Below, piece by piece: positions 34,883 through 39,920 of a stretch of DNA of 39,920 nt. The notes below the pieces were generated by a model. It saw nothing but the letters and a program-made list of their open reading frames with translations. It did not search any database and was not told the origin of the DNA. Location of the stretch: the NCBI GenBank assembly GCA_016926315.1, contig JAFGOU010000501.1, positions 1 to 39,920 on the forward strand, in the 5' to 3' direction. Each line of letters opens with the position of its first letter. Position 1 is the stretch's first letter. The translations under genes were made by a program, and so were the position numbers. This stretch comes from Chitinispirillaceae bacterium. Lineage in GTDB: Bacteria > Fibrobacterota > Chitinivibrionia > Chitinivibrionales > Chitinispirillaceae.

Positions 34883-35887
34883 TTACCCGTGCATTTTTCC
34901 ATAAAAGTATCCGATGGCCCTGGCCCTTTCATCCGCCATGCCGGAAAACCGCGTCCTGAGCTGTTCGTCAAGGAACGATCTTCCCAGCAATTCTTCAACC
35001 TGTTTCTGCCGCCCGATGATTCCGCCGATTATCCTTTCGACCCTTTGGACAGGGATGCCGATGCGGGCGCCGAATTCCATAAAATCATCGCGGCTGTAAA
35101 AGCCGTTGACCTTATGGCTTTCAGTCTCAAAGTCACCCTCAAACAGGTTTAATGCCATGGCAGACTCGTTCAGCAGATGCAGCCGTGTGTTTAAAAGATC
35201 GTATGCCGGCGTCAACAGCCAGGAGCTGACGACAGGGTCACGGTAGAGCGAGAAGTTTTTCAGGTGCGCGTCGCCGTTGTTTACAAGGTAATTGAAAAGG
35301 ACGATTCTGAAATACTTTTCAACTTCCACGGCATAGGCGCTCACGTGGCGTTTCATGAGCGCGGCGATTTTTTCGTAGCTGAAATCGTATTTATAATTTT
35401 TTCCATGGGTCTCTTCGGAAACTTCCGCTATCTGGGCAAAGTCCTCCTGTTGGAGCCGGAAGCCTTCGGGAAGGACATCGAACCGCTTGGTGAGAAATGC
35501 CGGCGATAAATCGTCCCTGAAAAAAACGACCGCGCAGCCGGCGGTATTTATGCTGAAAACCTGCCGCGCCAGCTGCATGGTAACATGTTCATTTGCCGGC
35601 ATGGCTCCCAGGTTTTCAAACTCCCCTGCCACGACAGGCTTCAAAATGTATTCGCCCCCCTTTTCCGTAAGTTCGAGTTCTGTCCCGTTCAGTTTCAACG
35701 AATGCTTTGACTGAACTCCCGAAATGGAAAGGCGTGTTTCCTGTTCACGCTTCCGCTGGTTGTAGTCAGGACGCGAGAAAGGAAGGATTGGGCTTACCCG
35801 CCTGCCGTTGAAAAGCTTTTTCCGACACGATGCGCAGAACTCCCGGTAACCCGGCTTCAGGCACGAAGGACAGTTGGCGATGTTCAC
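34883..35887 (-). CDS. hipT: HipT-type toxin kinase of a HipBST module
   Basis: The 334-residue protein is a short HipA-like Ser/Thr kinase without the N-terminal HipA subdomain, which is encoded separately just upstream. Visible parts: an N-terminal zinc-ribbon-like CPSC...CASC (C6, C9, C18, C21); the Gly-rich loop with a Ser-Ile-Ser autophosphorylation motif (S54-I55-S56-G57); the ATP-binding Lys in YILKP (K83); catalytic NGDAHLKN (D206); and the metal-binding PAYDLL (D230). In E. coli HipT phosphorylates tryptophanyl-tRNA synthetase; the target here is unknown. It starts with GTG overlapping the hipS stop (GTGA), with GGAGG just upstream, so the two are translationally coupled. Confidence 0.88.
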   Translation of the reverse strand: MNIANCPSCLKPGYREFCASCRKKLFNGRRVSPILPFSRPDYNQRKREQETRLSISGVQSKHSLKLNGTELELTEKGGEYILKPVVAGEFENLGAMPANEHVTMQLARQVFSINTAGCAVVFFRDDLSPAFLTKRFDVLPEGFRLQQEDFAQIAEVSEETHGKNYKYDFSYEKIAALMKRHVSAYAVEVEKYFRIVLFNYLVNNGDAHLKNFSLYRDPVVSSWLLTPAYDLLNTRLHLLNESAMALNLFEGDFETESHKVNGFYSRDDFMEFGARIGIPVQRVERIIGGIIGRQKQVEELLGRSFLDEQLRTRFSGMADERARAIGYFYGKMHG

Positions 35888-36207
35888 GCTTCCTCCCGGA
35901 CGGTAATTGCGCCGATCGTGCATGTGCCCGCGGTCTTCAGAAGTCGGCTGAAATGGTCCTTTTCGTCGATCCTGAGTACGGCGCATTGCAGGGTCTTATC
36001 GGCGCCCTCTGTCAGAAGCCCGTAAAAAAAAGGGAAAAGGACCGGGGACCGGTATTCGCTTCTGCTTTTAGGAAAAGAAAGCGAAACGGACGGCAATGAC
36101 CTTTCGCTTAAATATGCCTGATCGTATTTGAAAACGAATTCATTGTCCCGGTATTCCAGCGTTCCGGCAAGGACATCATTGAAATAGACAAACCCCTTTT
36201 TATTCAT
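35884..36207 (-). CDS. hipS: HipS-type antitoxin (HipA N-terminal subdomain)
   Basis: The 107-residue protein equals the N-terminal subdomain 1 of HipA (Couple_hipA): GFVYFNDVLAGTLEYRDNEF, the SVSLSFPKS strand, LFPFFYGLLTEG (57-68), and the end GTCTIGAITVREE. In E. coli this small protein neutralises the kinase HipT, with a Trp inserted in the active site. No Trp occurs anywhere in this HipS; the equivalent segment has Leu64-Leu65. The ATG at 36207 overlaps the hipB stop by eight bases (ATGAATAA); a longer frame to 36231 is unlikely. Confidence 0.87.
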   Translation of the reverse strand: MNKKGFVYFNDVLAGTLEYRDNEFVFKYDQAYLSERSLPSVSLSFPKSRSEYRSPVLFPFFYGLLTEGADKTLQCAVLRIDEKDHFSRLLKTAGTCTIGAITVREEA

Positions 36208-36412
36208 TGCGCACACGCTCCGTAATGTCAATGGTCAGGCCGAGAGGCTCGAGAACCCTAAGGAGGAGGTCAAGTTTCGGATTTGCCTCACCCTTCTCGA
36301 TCGCTTTGATCGTACGCAGGGATACGCCTGACATCTCAGCCAGGTCGCTTTGGGTAATTTTAAGCTGGCGTCTGCGGCATCGTATTTCTGAAACAATCTG
36401 ACTGGCTGTCAT
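36200..36412 (-). CDS. hipB: HipB-type XRE-family DNA-binding repressor
   Basis: A 70-residue helix-turn-helix protein: LKITQSDLAEMSGVSLRTIKAIEKGEANP is a standard Cro/C1-type (HTH_3) domain, followed by LDLLLRVLEPLGL. It is the first gene of hipB-hipS-hipT and should repress the operon by binding the three palindromes upstream; it may also join the HipS-HipT complex. AAGGA lies seven bases before the ATG. It resembles typical HipB proteins in size. Confidence 0.88.
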   Translation of the reverse strand: MTASQIVSEIRCRRRQLKITQSDLAEMSGVSLRTIKAIEKGEANPKLDLLLRVLEPLGLTIDITERVRNE

Positions 36413-36434
36413 TAAGATTTCCTTTTAAGTTGAA

Positions 36435-36454
36435 ATGGGCAATACTCTGCACTT
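36435..36454. promoter_or_regulatory. HipB operator candidate O1
   Basis: ATGGGCA-ATACTC-TGCACTT. The right half is perfect and the left half matches the consensus AAGTGCA at five of seven positions. It covers the first transcribed bases of the predicted hip promoter. Confidence 0.6.
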
Positions 36455-36461
36455 TTATTTA

Positions 36462-36490
36462 AATATATATTACTTTGGTGAATTTTCCAA
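36462..36490 (-). promoter_or_regulatory. hipBST promoter
   Basis: Leftward TTGGAA (36490-36485) and TATATT (36467-36462) with 17-bp spacing. Transcription would start near 36455, about 43 bases before the hipB ATG, at the edge of O1. Confidence 0.65.
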
Positions 36491-36495
36491 GTAAT

Positions 36496-36515
36496 AAGTG
36501 CGAATAGTTGCACTA
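36496..36515. promoter_or_regulatory. HipB operator candidate O2
   Basis: AAGTGCG-AATAGT-TGCACTA, immediately upstream of the -35 box. The inner six-base arms AGTGC/GCACT are perfect. Its centre is 61 bp from O1. Confidence 0.7.
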
Positions 36516-36555
36516 TTTGTTTGTTTTTGTTGTGAATCGATTAAATATTTCAATA

Positions 36556-36575
36556 AAGTGCAATATTATGCACTT
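36556..36575. promoter_or_regulatory. HipB operator candidate O3
   Basis: AAGTGCA-ATATTA-TGCACTT, a perfect 7-bp inverted repeat. Its centre is 60 bp from O2, so all three sites lie on a 60-61-bp grid, close to six helical turns. Confidence 0.75.
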
Positions 36576-36602
36576 TTAAAATGGGTTATGCAACGCGACC
36601 AC

Positions 36603-36692
36603 TTATACCCGTGCGTGCCAGTAACCCGGCTTGCGGTTGAGCTGCATTACGGCGAGGATTATTATTTCGTCTCGGTCAATTGAAAATAATAC
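36603..36692 (-). pseudogene. C-terminal remnant of a ParE/RelE-family toxin
   Basis: Twenty-nine codons and a stop encode VLFSIDRDEIIILAVMQL then NRKPGYWHARV. This fits the last strands of ParE/RelE toxins, whose C-terminus typically reads ...ddIvIlaVlhqrR-P-YW..R. A stop (36695-36693) closes the frame just upstream and no start codon fits, so the first two thirds of the gene are gone. The break lies within 12 bp of the end of the transposase gene, which suggests loss during insertion. The identification rests on a short match. Confidence 0.65.
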
Positions 36693-36705
36693 CTAGAATA
36701 CCTAG
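36688..36705. repeat. 9-bp tandem direct repeat at the transposase boundary
   Basis: AATACCTAG occurs twice head to tail (36688-36696 and 36697-36705). The second copy includes the transposase stop codon (36702-36704). A 5-bp inverted repeat CCTAG-CTAGG (36692-36706) overlaps it. Confidence 0.85.
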
Positions 36706-37673
36706 GGACGGAGCGCTTTTAGCACTTTAGCAAACTGTTTGTCCCCGGCGAGCTCCCCGCCCCTTCTCACTGCCAGAGACGCCGGCGAATGCGCGATGGC
36801 AAGGTACCGGGCAATGGCGGTGATCGGCATGCCGTAATCATGCCGGCAGACATACGCGAATATCCTGCGGATGTCCGATCTCCGGTTTCCCCTGCTCCGA
36901 CGAACGATATCTTTAACCGTCAGGTGTGCGGCCCCTGCAACCTTTTCCGCCACATCGTCAATGCTTACTCCCTCCAGCAGGTGCCGAGCTATGCCTGCAC
37001 GCGAAGCATCATCCGCCGTAAAAGCTTTCTTGACAAAATCCGGATCGCCTATCACATAACTGCCAGGCCTGCGCCTATCGCTCGTTGACTGAAATATTTT
37101 ATCACCGGATCCCGGCGAAGACAAACCCTCGGACATGAACGCCTCGTATCCTTTCCTCCCGGATTCGATCGTCTGCCCGAACCGGCGCAGCACCGGCTTT
37201 ATCTCCTGAAATTCCGCGCGCGCGGTGCCCCTTAACGCCGCATGGCCTGTCCATCGATATCGGTTCAGTGCCGCGATGCTCCTGCACAGCCCCGTCCTGA
37301 TCGGATTCAGGTGGATATACCGCACCAGTCTCTCCACATATCCCTGGTCCTGTGTGACCTGTGACCGGTACCGGTCCTGAAACAGATAACCCCGACGCCT
37401 GTATTTCCTTGAAAAATACTGCGCATACCCGGCATTCAGCCGCCGCATCAGTTCCGAAAGATGTTTTTCATTGGTGCGCACCAGCAGGTGGTAATGGTTG
37501 TCCATCAATGCCCAGGCGTAACACAAGAAACCCGTCTTTTTAAGCCCGGCGTCGAGCATGCCGAGAAAGGTGCGGCGGTCAGCATCATCCCGGAAAATAT
37601 CCCGGCCCTCAATGCCGCGGGACATGATATGGTGAAACGTTCCGGGCGGGGACAGGCGCGCTTTGCGGGGCAT
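36702..37673 (-). CDS. REP-associated tyrosine transposase (RAYT, Y1/IS200-like HUH)
   Basis: The 323-residue protein has the Y1-transposase domain at the N-terminus: GTFHHIMSRG, the HUH-type histidines in MDNHYHLLV (H60 and H62), and the helix LNAGYAQYFSRKYRRRGYLF with the candidate nucleophile Tyr. The DRYRSQ and YIHLNPIRTGL motifs are standard for RAYTs. A C-terminal extension of about 170 residues includes a DnaA-C-like helix-turn-helix (RRIFAYVCRHDYGMPITAIA). The reading frame is intact. RAYTs act on REP-like hairpins and are usually single domesticated copies. Its final codons lie in the left inverted repeat, and its ATG is five bases past the stop of the truncated nucleotidyltransferase frame. 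Confidence 0.9.
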   Translation of the reverse strand: MPRKARLSPPGTFHHIMSRGIEGRDIFRDDADRRTFLGMLDAGLKKTGFLCYAWALMDNHYHLLVRTNEKHLSELMRRLNAGYAQYFSRKYRRRGYLFQDRYRSQVTQDQGYVERLVRYIHLNPIRTGLCRSIAALNRYRWTGHAALRGTARAEFQEIKPVLRRFGQTIESGRKGYEAFMSEGLSSPGSGDKIFQSTSDRRRPGSYVIGDPDFVKKAFTADDASRAGIARHLLEGVSIDDVAEKVAGAAHLTVKDIVRRSRGNRRSDIRRIFAYVCRHDYGMPITAIARYLAIAHSPASLAVRRGGELAGDKQFAKVLKALRP

Positions 37674-37704
37674 GTCCTTAATATATATTTAGCGCTCCGT
37701 CCCT
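36704..37704 (-). mobile_element. RAYT unit bounded by 14-bp inverted repeats
   Basis: AGGGACGGAGCGCT at 36704-36717 and its exact reverse complement at 37691-37704 bound a segment of about 1.0 kb that contains the RAYT gene. The match stops sharply after 14 bases. Gene remnants lie directly against both ends. Confidence 0.75.
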
Positions 37705-37854
37705 CGATACCACGGGCTCTTTCGCCCAGTGATTGACCGCTATGCCGCCGATAGCGCACCAGGCGATGTCACCGCGCTCGAGGCAGTCGACGAGGCGCAT
37801 GACGTCATCGGTCCCTCCGGCCGTCTGCCAGTCGTAAAAGTGCTTGGGGGTCAT
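37678..37854 (-). pseudogene. Truncated nucleotidyltransferase N-terminus fused to transposon end
   Basis: A 58-codon frame with a good ribosome site (GAGGAA, ATG 37854). Residues 16-52 (DDVMRLVDCLERGDIAWCAI followed by GGIAVNHWAKEPVVSRD) are the start of a MNT/AbiEii-like nucleotidyltransferase: the GGxAV...TRD pattern is the usual entry to its active site, but the following DxD metal ligands are missing. The frame then runs into the inverted repeat and ends GALNIY-stop. The truncated product lacks the catalytic core and should be inactive. Its stop lies just before the RAYT start, so RAYT translation may depend on it. Confidence 0.72.
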
Positions 37855-37890
37855 GGGGTTTCCTCGTGTGGAAAATACAATTCAGCAATA

Positions 37891-38094
37891 TCAATCTCCG
37901 GGAAAAAGTTCCCTTAAAATATCTCCCTGTTGTCCTTTATAAATCAAACGGTTACTGATTGCTCCCTCGTAAACACTCTCTTCGCCGGGTAAAAGTTCCC
38001 GATTTTTCAGGTATAATACCAGAGGAGCAAAATACCCATCTGTTTTTAAATCAACATGATAGATACATTGGTACGGCGTTTGATTATTAAATGG
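37891..38094 (-). pseudogene. 3' remnant of an unidentified gene upstream of the nucleotidyltransferase fragment
   Basis: An open frame of 67 codons with no start codon in its first half. It reads YHVDLKTDGYFAPLVLYLKN, then RELLPGEESVYEGAISNRLI and ends LRELFPGD-stop. The composition looks like real protein, and it ends 36 bases before the nucleotidyltransferase start, as if the two were an operon. A stop (38097-38095) precedes it and the divergent secreted-protein gene begins at 38143, so its 5' part is missing. I do not recognise the family; it could be the partner protein of the nucleotidyltransferase. Confidence 0.55.
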
Positions 38095-38142
38095 TCAGGT
38101 TCAAATGAGACAACAACCACAAACCCAAACAAGGAGGTCGGT

Positions 38143-39000
38143 ATGCGTAACCTTATCGGAACAGCAGTAGCAGTGGCGTTTTCGATGGTGCTTTTCCCTA
38201 ATTGTGCCGGCACGGCCAACGCCGGAGTTGCGGTTACGGTCTCAGTCGGAGCGTCGGCAGGATATCCTGCCGGTTATGTTTACGAGGACTGGGACAACGA
38301 AGTGATGGACTGGGACAACGTCATCATCCTCAACGACAACCTGCTCGGCTACTGGGTACTGCTCCCGGGCAATCACTGGGCGCTGCGGTGCCGCAGCATG
38401 TGGTACAACAGCGGAACGCTCGAGTGGACGTTCGGACCGTGGTGGTACGATTACTCGGTCGTGTACGGCAGTCCGCTTCCCGGCGTAAGGTTCCATATGT
38501 ACATGGCCAGCCATTACCCGACCTGGCATAACCGCTATTTTACCTACCACACTACCCGGTATGTGCCGGTCGCGGAACGGCGTATTATCATTAACCGCGG
38601 CCGTTATTACCGGCACGACGAACCGGCCATCTACCGGACCCGTCCGGTGCACCACACCAGGCCTGCGACGATCCGGAGCACCACGGTCATCACCCGCGAC
38701 CGGAACACCGACCGGCCGGCAATGATTGACAATAAGAAAGGTCCGAAGAGCGTCCGGCAGAGCCGCCCCGAGACGACCCGGAGAACGACGACCGTCACCC
38801 GTCAGAGAGAGATCAAACAGCCGGTATGCACCAACGGCGGGAACCGGTCCGAAAGAATCAAAACCAGTCAGGGGAACTCCCGGCAGACCGAAGTGACGCG
38901 GACGCGGACAACCACGCGTGAGCATTCGAACGGTAAAGGCAACACTTCGACAAGGACCGGTAACCGGACGACAACGCGGTCGATTCAGCGCGGGAGATGA
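38143..39000 (+). CDS. Exported protein with Trp/Tyr-rich middle and Arg/Thr-rich tail
   Basis: A 285-residue protein that I cannot place in a family. The ATG at 38143 has an ideal ribosome site (AAGGAGG, five bases upstream); the longer frame from 38056 lacks one. A signal peptide covers about 1-27 (cleavage after ANA). The middle (50-165) is rich in Trp and Tyr and begins with a doubled WDNEVMDWDNV. From about 175 on the chain is low-complexity Arg, Thr and His, probably disordered and strongly basic. It is likely exported or surface-associated. No catalytic motif is visible. Confidence 0.75.
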   Translation: MRNLIGTAVAVAFSMVLFPNCAGTANAGVAVTVSVGASAGYPAGYVYEDWDNEVMDWDNVIILNDNLLGYWVLLPGNHWALRCRSMWYNSGTLEWTFGPWWYDYSVVYGSPLPGVRFHMYMASHYPTWHNRYFTYHTTRYVPVAERRIIINRGRYYRHDEPAIYRTRPVHHTRPATIRSTTVITRDRNTDRPAMIDNKKGPKSVRQSRPETTRRTTTVTRQREIKQPVCTNGGNRSERIKTSQGNSRQTEVTRTRTTTREHSNGKGNTSTRTGNRTTTRSIQRGR

Positions 39001-39010
39001 TATCCTTTAC

Positions 39011-39038
39011 GCCTGCCTGCGATTGACCGCAGGCAGGC
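39011..39038. terminator. Perfect 11-bp hairpin between two exported-protein genes
   Basis: GCCTGCCTGCG and CGCAGGCAGGC pair around the 6-base loop ATTGAC. No T-run follows on either strand, so it may be a processing or attenuation hairpin rather than a classic terminator. Confidence 0.5.
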
Positions 39039-39085
39039 TTGCCAATAAAACGGAAACACAGTATATTAAAGACAGAAGGTGACGT

Positions 39086-39346
39086 ATGAAATCAGCAAGA
39101 CTCCATATACTGGCGACAGCGGCGGTCCTGGTACTGCTGGGAGGGATGTTCTACACTGCACCGGCGGGCCAGCGGGTGCACCGTCCGATCACGCGGGACG
39201 CTGAAGTGACCACCATCCCCGCGCCGGTCGTCGACGATACGCCGATCAACCCGGACACGGCAGGGAAAATAAAACCGAGGGGAAACAGGGGAAATGCTTC
39301 TCTTCCGGACAATCAGCAGCCGAAAAGAAGGAGCAACAGGCGCTGA
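39086..39346 (+). CDS. Small exported protein, hydrophobic N-terminus and basic tail
   Basis: An 86-residue protein with a signal-peptide or anchor segment (about 6-26, ending TAPAG) and a short Pro/Asp-rich, then Arg/Asn-rich tail (PKRRSNRR). Its basic end resembles the C-terminus of the exported protein just upstream, and the two may work together; that is only suggested by position and composition. AGGTGA lies close before the ATG. No family is recognised. Confidence 0.6.
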   Translation: MKSARLHILATAAVLVLLGGMFYTAPAGQRVHRPITRDAEVTTIPAPVVDDTPINPDTAGKIKPRGNRGNASLPDNQQPKRRSNRR

Positions 39347-39378
39347 TGCCGTAACCGCACCCCTTCCGTTTGTACCAT

Positions 39379-39408
39379 AGGCTTCCCGCAGTGAAGAGCG
39401 GGGGGCCT
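39379..39408 (+). terminator. Terminator-like hairpin cut off from its T-run by a MITE
   Basis: AGGCTTCCCGC pairs with GCGGGGGGCCT over 11 bp (two G-T pairs) around an 8-base loop. The MITE starts at the last base of the stem, where a T-run would be expected. Confidence 0.6.
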
Positions 39409-39574
39409 TAGAGCTTGTCCATAAATAAGGTTTGATGACGAAACCGGGCGAAAAGTCCCGTTGCCAGGAAGGCGAAGCAAGCGTATCCGCTGTGATACGG
39501 CGATGCAGCCTGACGCCGCAGATGGACTTTGCAGCCGGTTGGAGGCCAAATCGTTATTTATGGACAAGCTCTAA
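39408..39574. mobile_element. 167-bp MITE with perfect 21-bp terminal inverted repeats
   Basis: Positions 39408-39428 and 39554-39574 are exact reverse complements (core GAGCTTGTCCATAAATAA). If the element proper begins at GAGCTTG, the flanking TA on each side is a 2-bp target duplication, as in IS630/Tc1-type insertions. The inside has no open frame that looks coding, so it must be mobilised in trans. Confidence 0.8.
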
Positions 39575-39839
39575 ATCTTTGCATGGCAAATCAACGGTCG
39601 GATACTACCTCCGATCAGGTTCAGAATTACAGTAAATGCGATTTCGTTGTCAACCAGCAACCGTCCTGTTTTTACAGAACGTCAACCGCCCGGGCAAAGG
39701 GAAACGGGGGTGGAATGCCGGCGCGGTGTGGTTTTATATCCGCCCGTATTGTAATTTTCCTCCATCTATCGTTTAAAGAATCGGCTACCGTTGCCGACAT
39801 AATACTTTCGTCATAAGCAAGGAGACCGGAGTTCGACCC

Positions 39840-39920
39840 ATGGGTCTGAGAGAGCTGTTTCAAACGATGATTGCCTTCCTTTCACGCGAGCGTATGGATT
39901 TTGCCCTCATCGGCGCTTTC
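39840..39920 (+). CDS. Start of a nucleotidyltransferase-like protein (runs off window)
   Basis: The ATG at 39840 has GGAG eight bases upstream and opens 27 codons to the edge: MGLRELFQTMIAFLSRERMD, then FALIGAF. The hydrophobic LIGAFA-type strand after an amphipathic helix is typical of the N-terminus of AbiEii/DUF6036-type nucleotidyltransferases, similar to the truncated copy at 37678-37854. With 27 residues this is a tentative call. Confidence 0.5.
   Translation, partial: MGLRELFQTMIAFLSRERMDFALIGAF

Larger units (their letters stand above)
39347..39839. other. 493-bp region: hairpin, MITE and leader of the edge gene
   Basis: No complete gene is supported. The left part holds a terminator-like hairpin and a 167-bp MITE. 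From 39575 to 39839 I see no coding signal, repeat or strong promoter; GGAG eight bases before 39840 is the ribosome site of the edge gene. Confidence 0.55.

Noticed and set aside
34793..35152. Perfect Shine-Dalgarno AAAGGAGGTGA followed by a TTG and a 115-codon frame
   Set aside because: The spacing to TTG is one base, the frame is antisense to hipT, and the protein has no family features. On the other strand the same bases resemble the 16S anti-Shine-Dalgarno, which I take as coincidence.
36498..36683. 61-codon rightward frame across the hip operators and ParE remnant
   Set aside because: It runs through regulatory palindromes, and its second half is antisense to the ParE-like remnant.
39825..39840. 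GTTCGACCC, resembling a tRNA T-arm
   Set aside because: No acceptor stem, anticodon arm or D arm can be built around it; it is the leader of the edge gene.

Overview
This window reads as one contig of a Gram-negative, free-living bacterium with moderately high GC and densely packed genes. Evidence for an outer membrane is a LolD/LolC-E lipoprotein-export pair and several exported proteins. Two large exported proteins (10894-12786 and 28288-30957) end in a short beta-rich module of the kind found at the C-termini of secreted proteins in Fibrobacterota and Bacteroidota (FlgD-like or type IX sorting-like). With the lysS-lolE-lolD order, my best guess is the Fibrobacterota/Chitinivibrionia neighbourhood. 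That is inference; there is no rRNA here to settle it.

Layout. 1-31.6 kb is mostly housekeeping. It holds a membrane protein with a degenerate GGDEF domain and a CDP-alcohol phosphatidyltransferase, read leftward from duplicated promoters; a YjbQ-type protein; a rhomboid protease; radC; a PaaK-like adenylate-forming enzyme; a DUF2062-LysE-RlmI-like run; rho-proC; an HU/IHF gene; an exported DUF362 protein; acs followed by an OFA-type transporter; grpE-dnaJ-guaA (no dnaK); a SAP-domain miniprotein; an atypical EF-G with mtnA; an unknown membrane protein; a divergent cold-shock protein; a leftward trio (polyprenol/diacylglycerol-kinase-like, NHL-repeat protein, aldo/keto reductase); a large secreted CBM9/Ig-like protein; and lolD.

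31.6-39.9 kb is an accessory patchwork threaded through lysS-lolE-lolD. Two 72-bp repeats flank lolE, and a palindromic intergenic repeat lies upstream of it. Upstream of lysS is a complete three-gene hipB-hipS-hipT toxin-antitoxin operon with three evenly spaced 20-bp operator-like palindromes and a recognisable promoter. Next comes a REP-associated (RAYT, Y1) transposase bounded by 14-bp inverted repeats. It is wedged between gene remnants: a ParE/RelE-like C-terminus on one side, and on the other a nucleotidyltransferase N-terminus whose frame runs into the transposon end. A third remnant lies beyond. Two small exported proteins follow, then a 167-bp MITE with perfect 21-bp terminal inverted repeats that abuts a terminator hairpin, and at the right edge the start of a second nucleotidyltransferase gene.

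The genes work together mainly as small units: rho with proC; acs with a carboxylate carrier; grpE-dnaJ as co-chaperones; lolE-lolD as one exporter; hipBST as a kinase toxin module whose downstream co-directional neighbour is an aminoacyl-tRNA synthetase. No rRNA, tRNA or CRISPR array was seen. All promoter, operator and terminator calls come from reading the sequence by eye.
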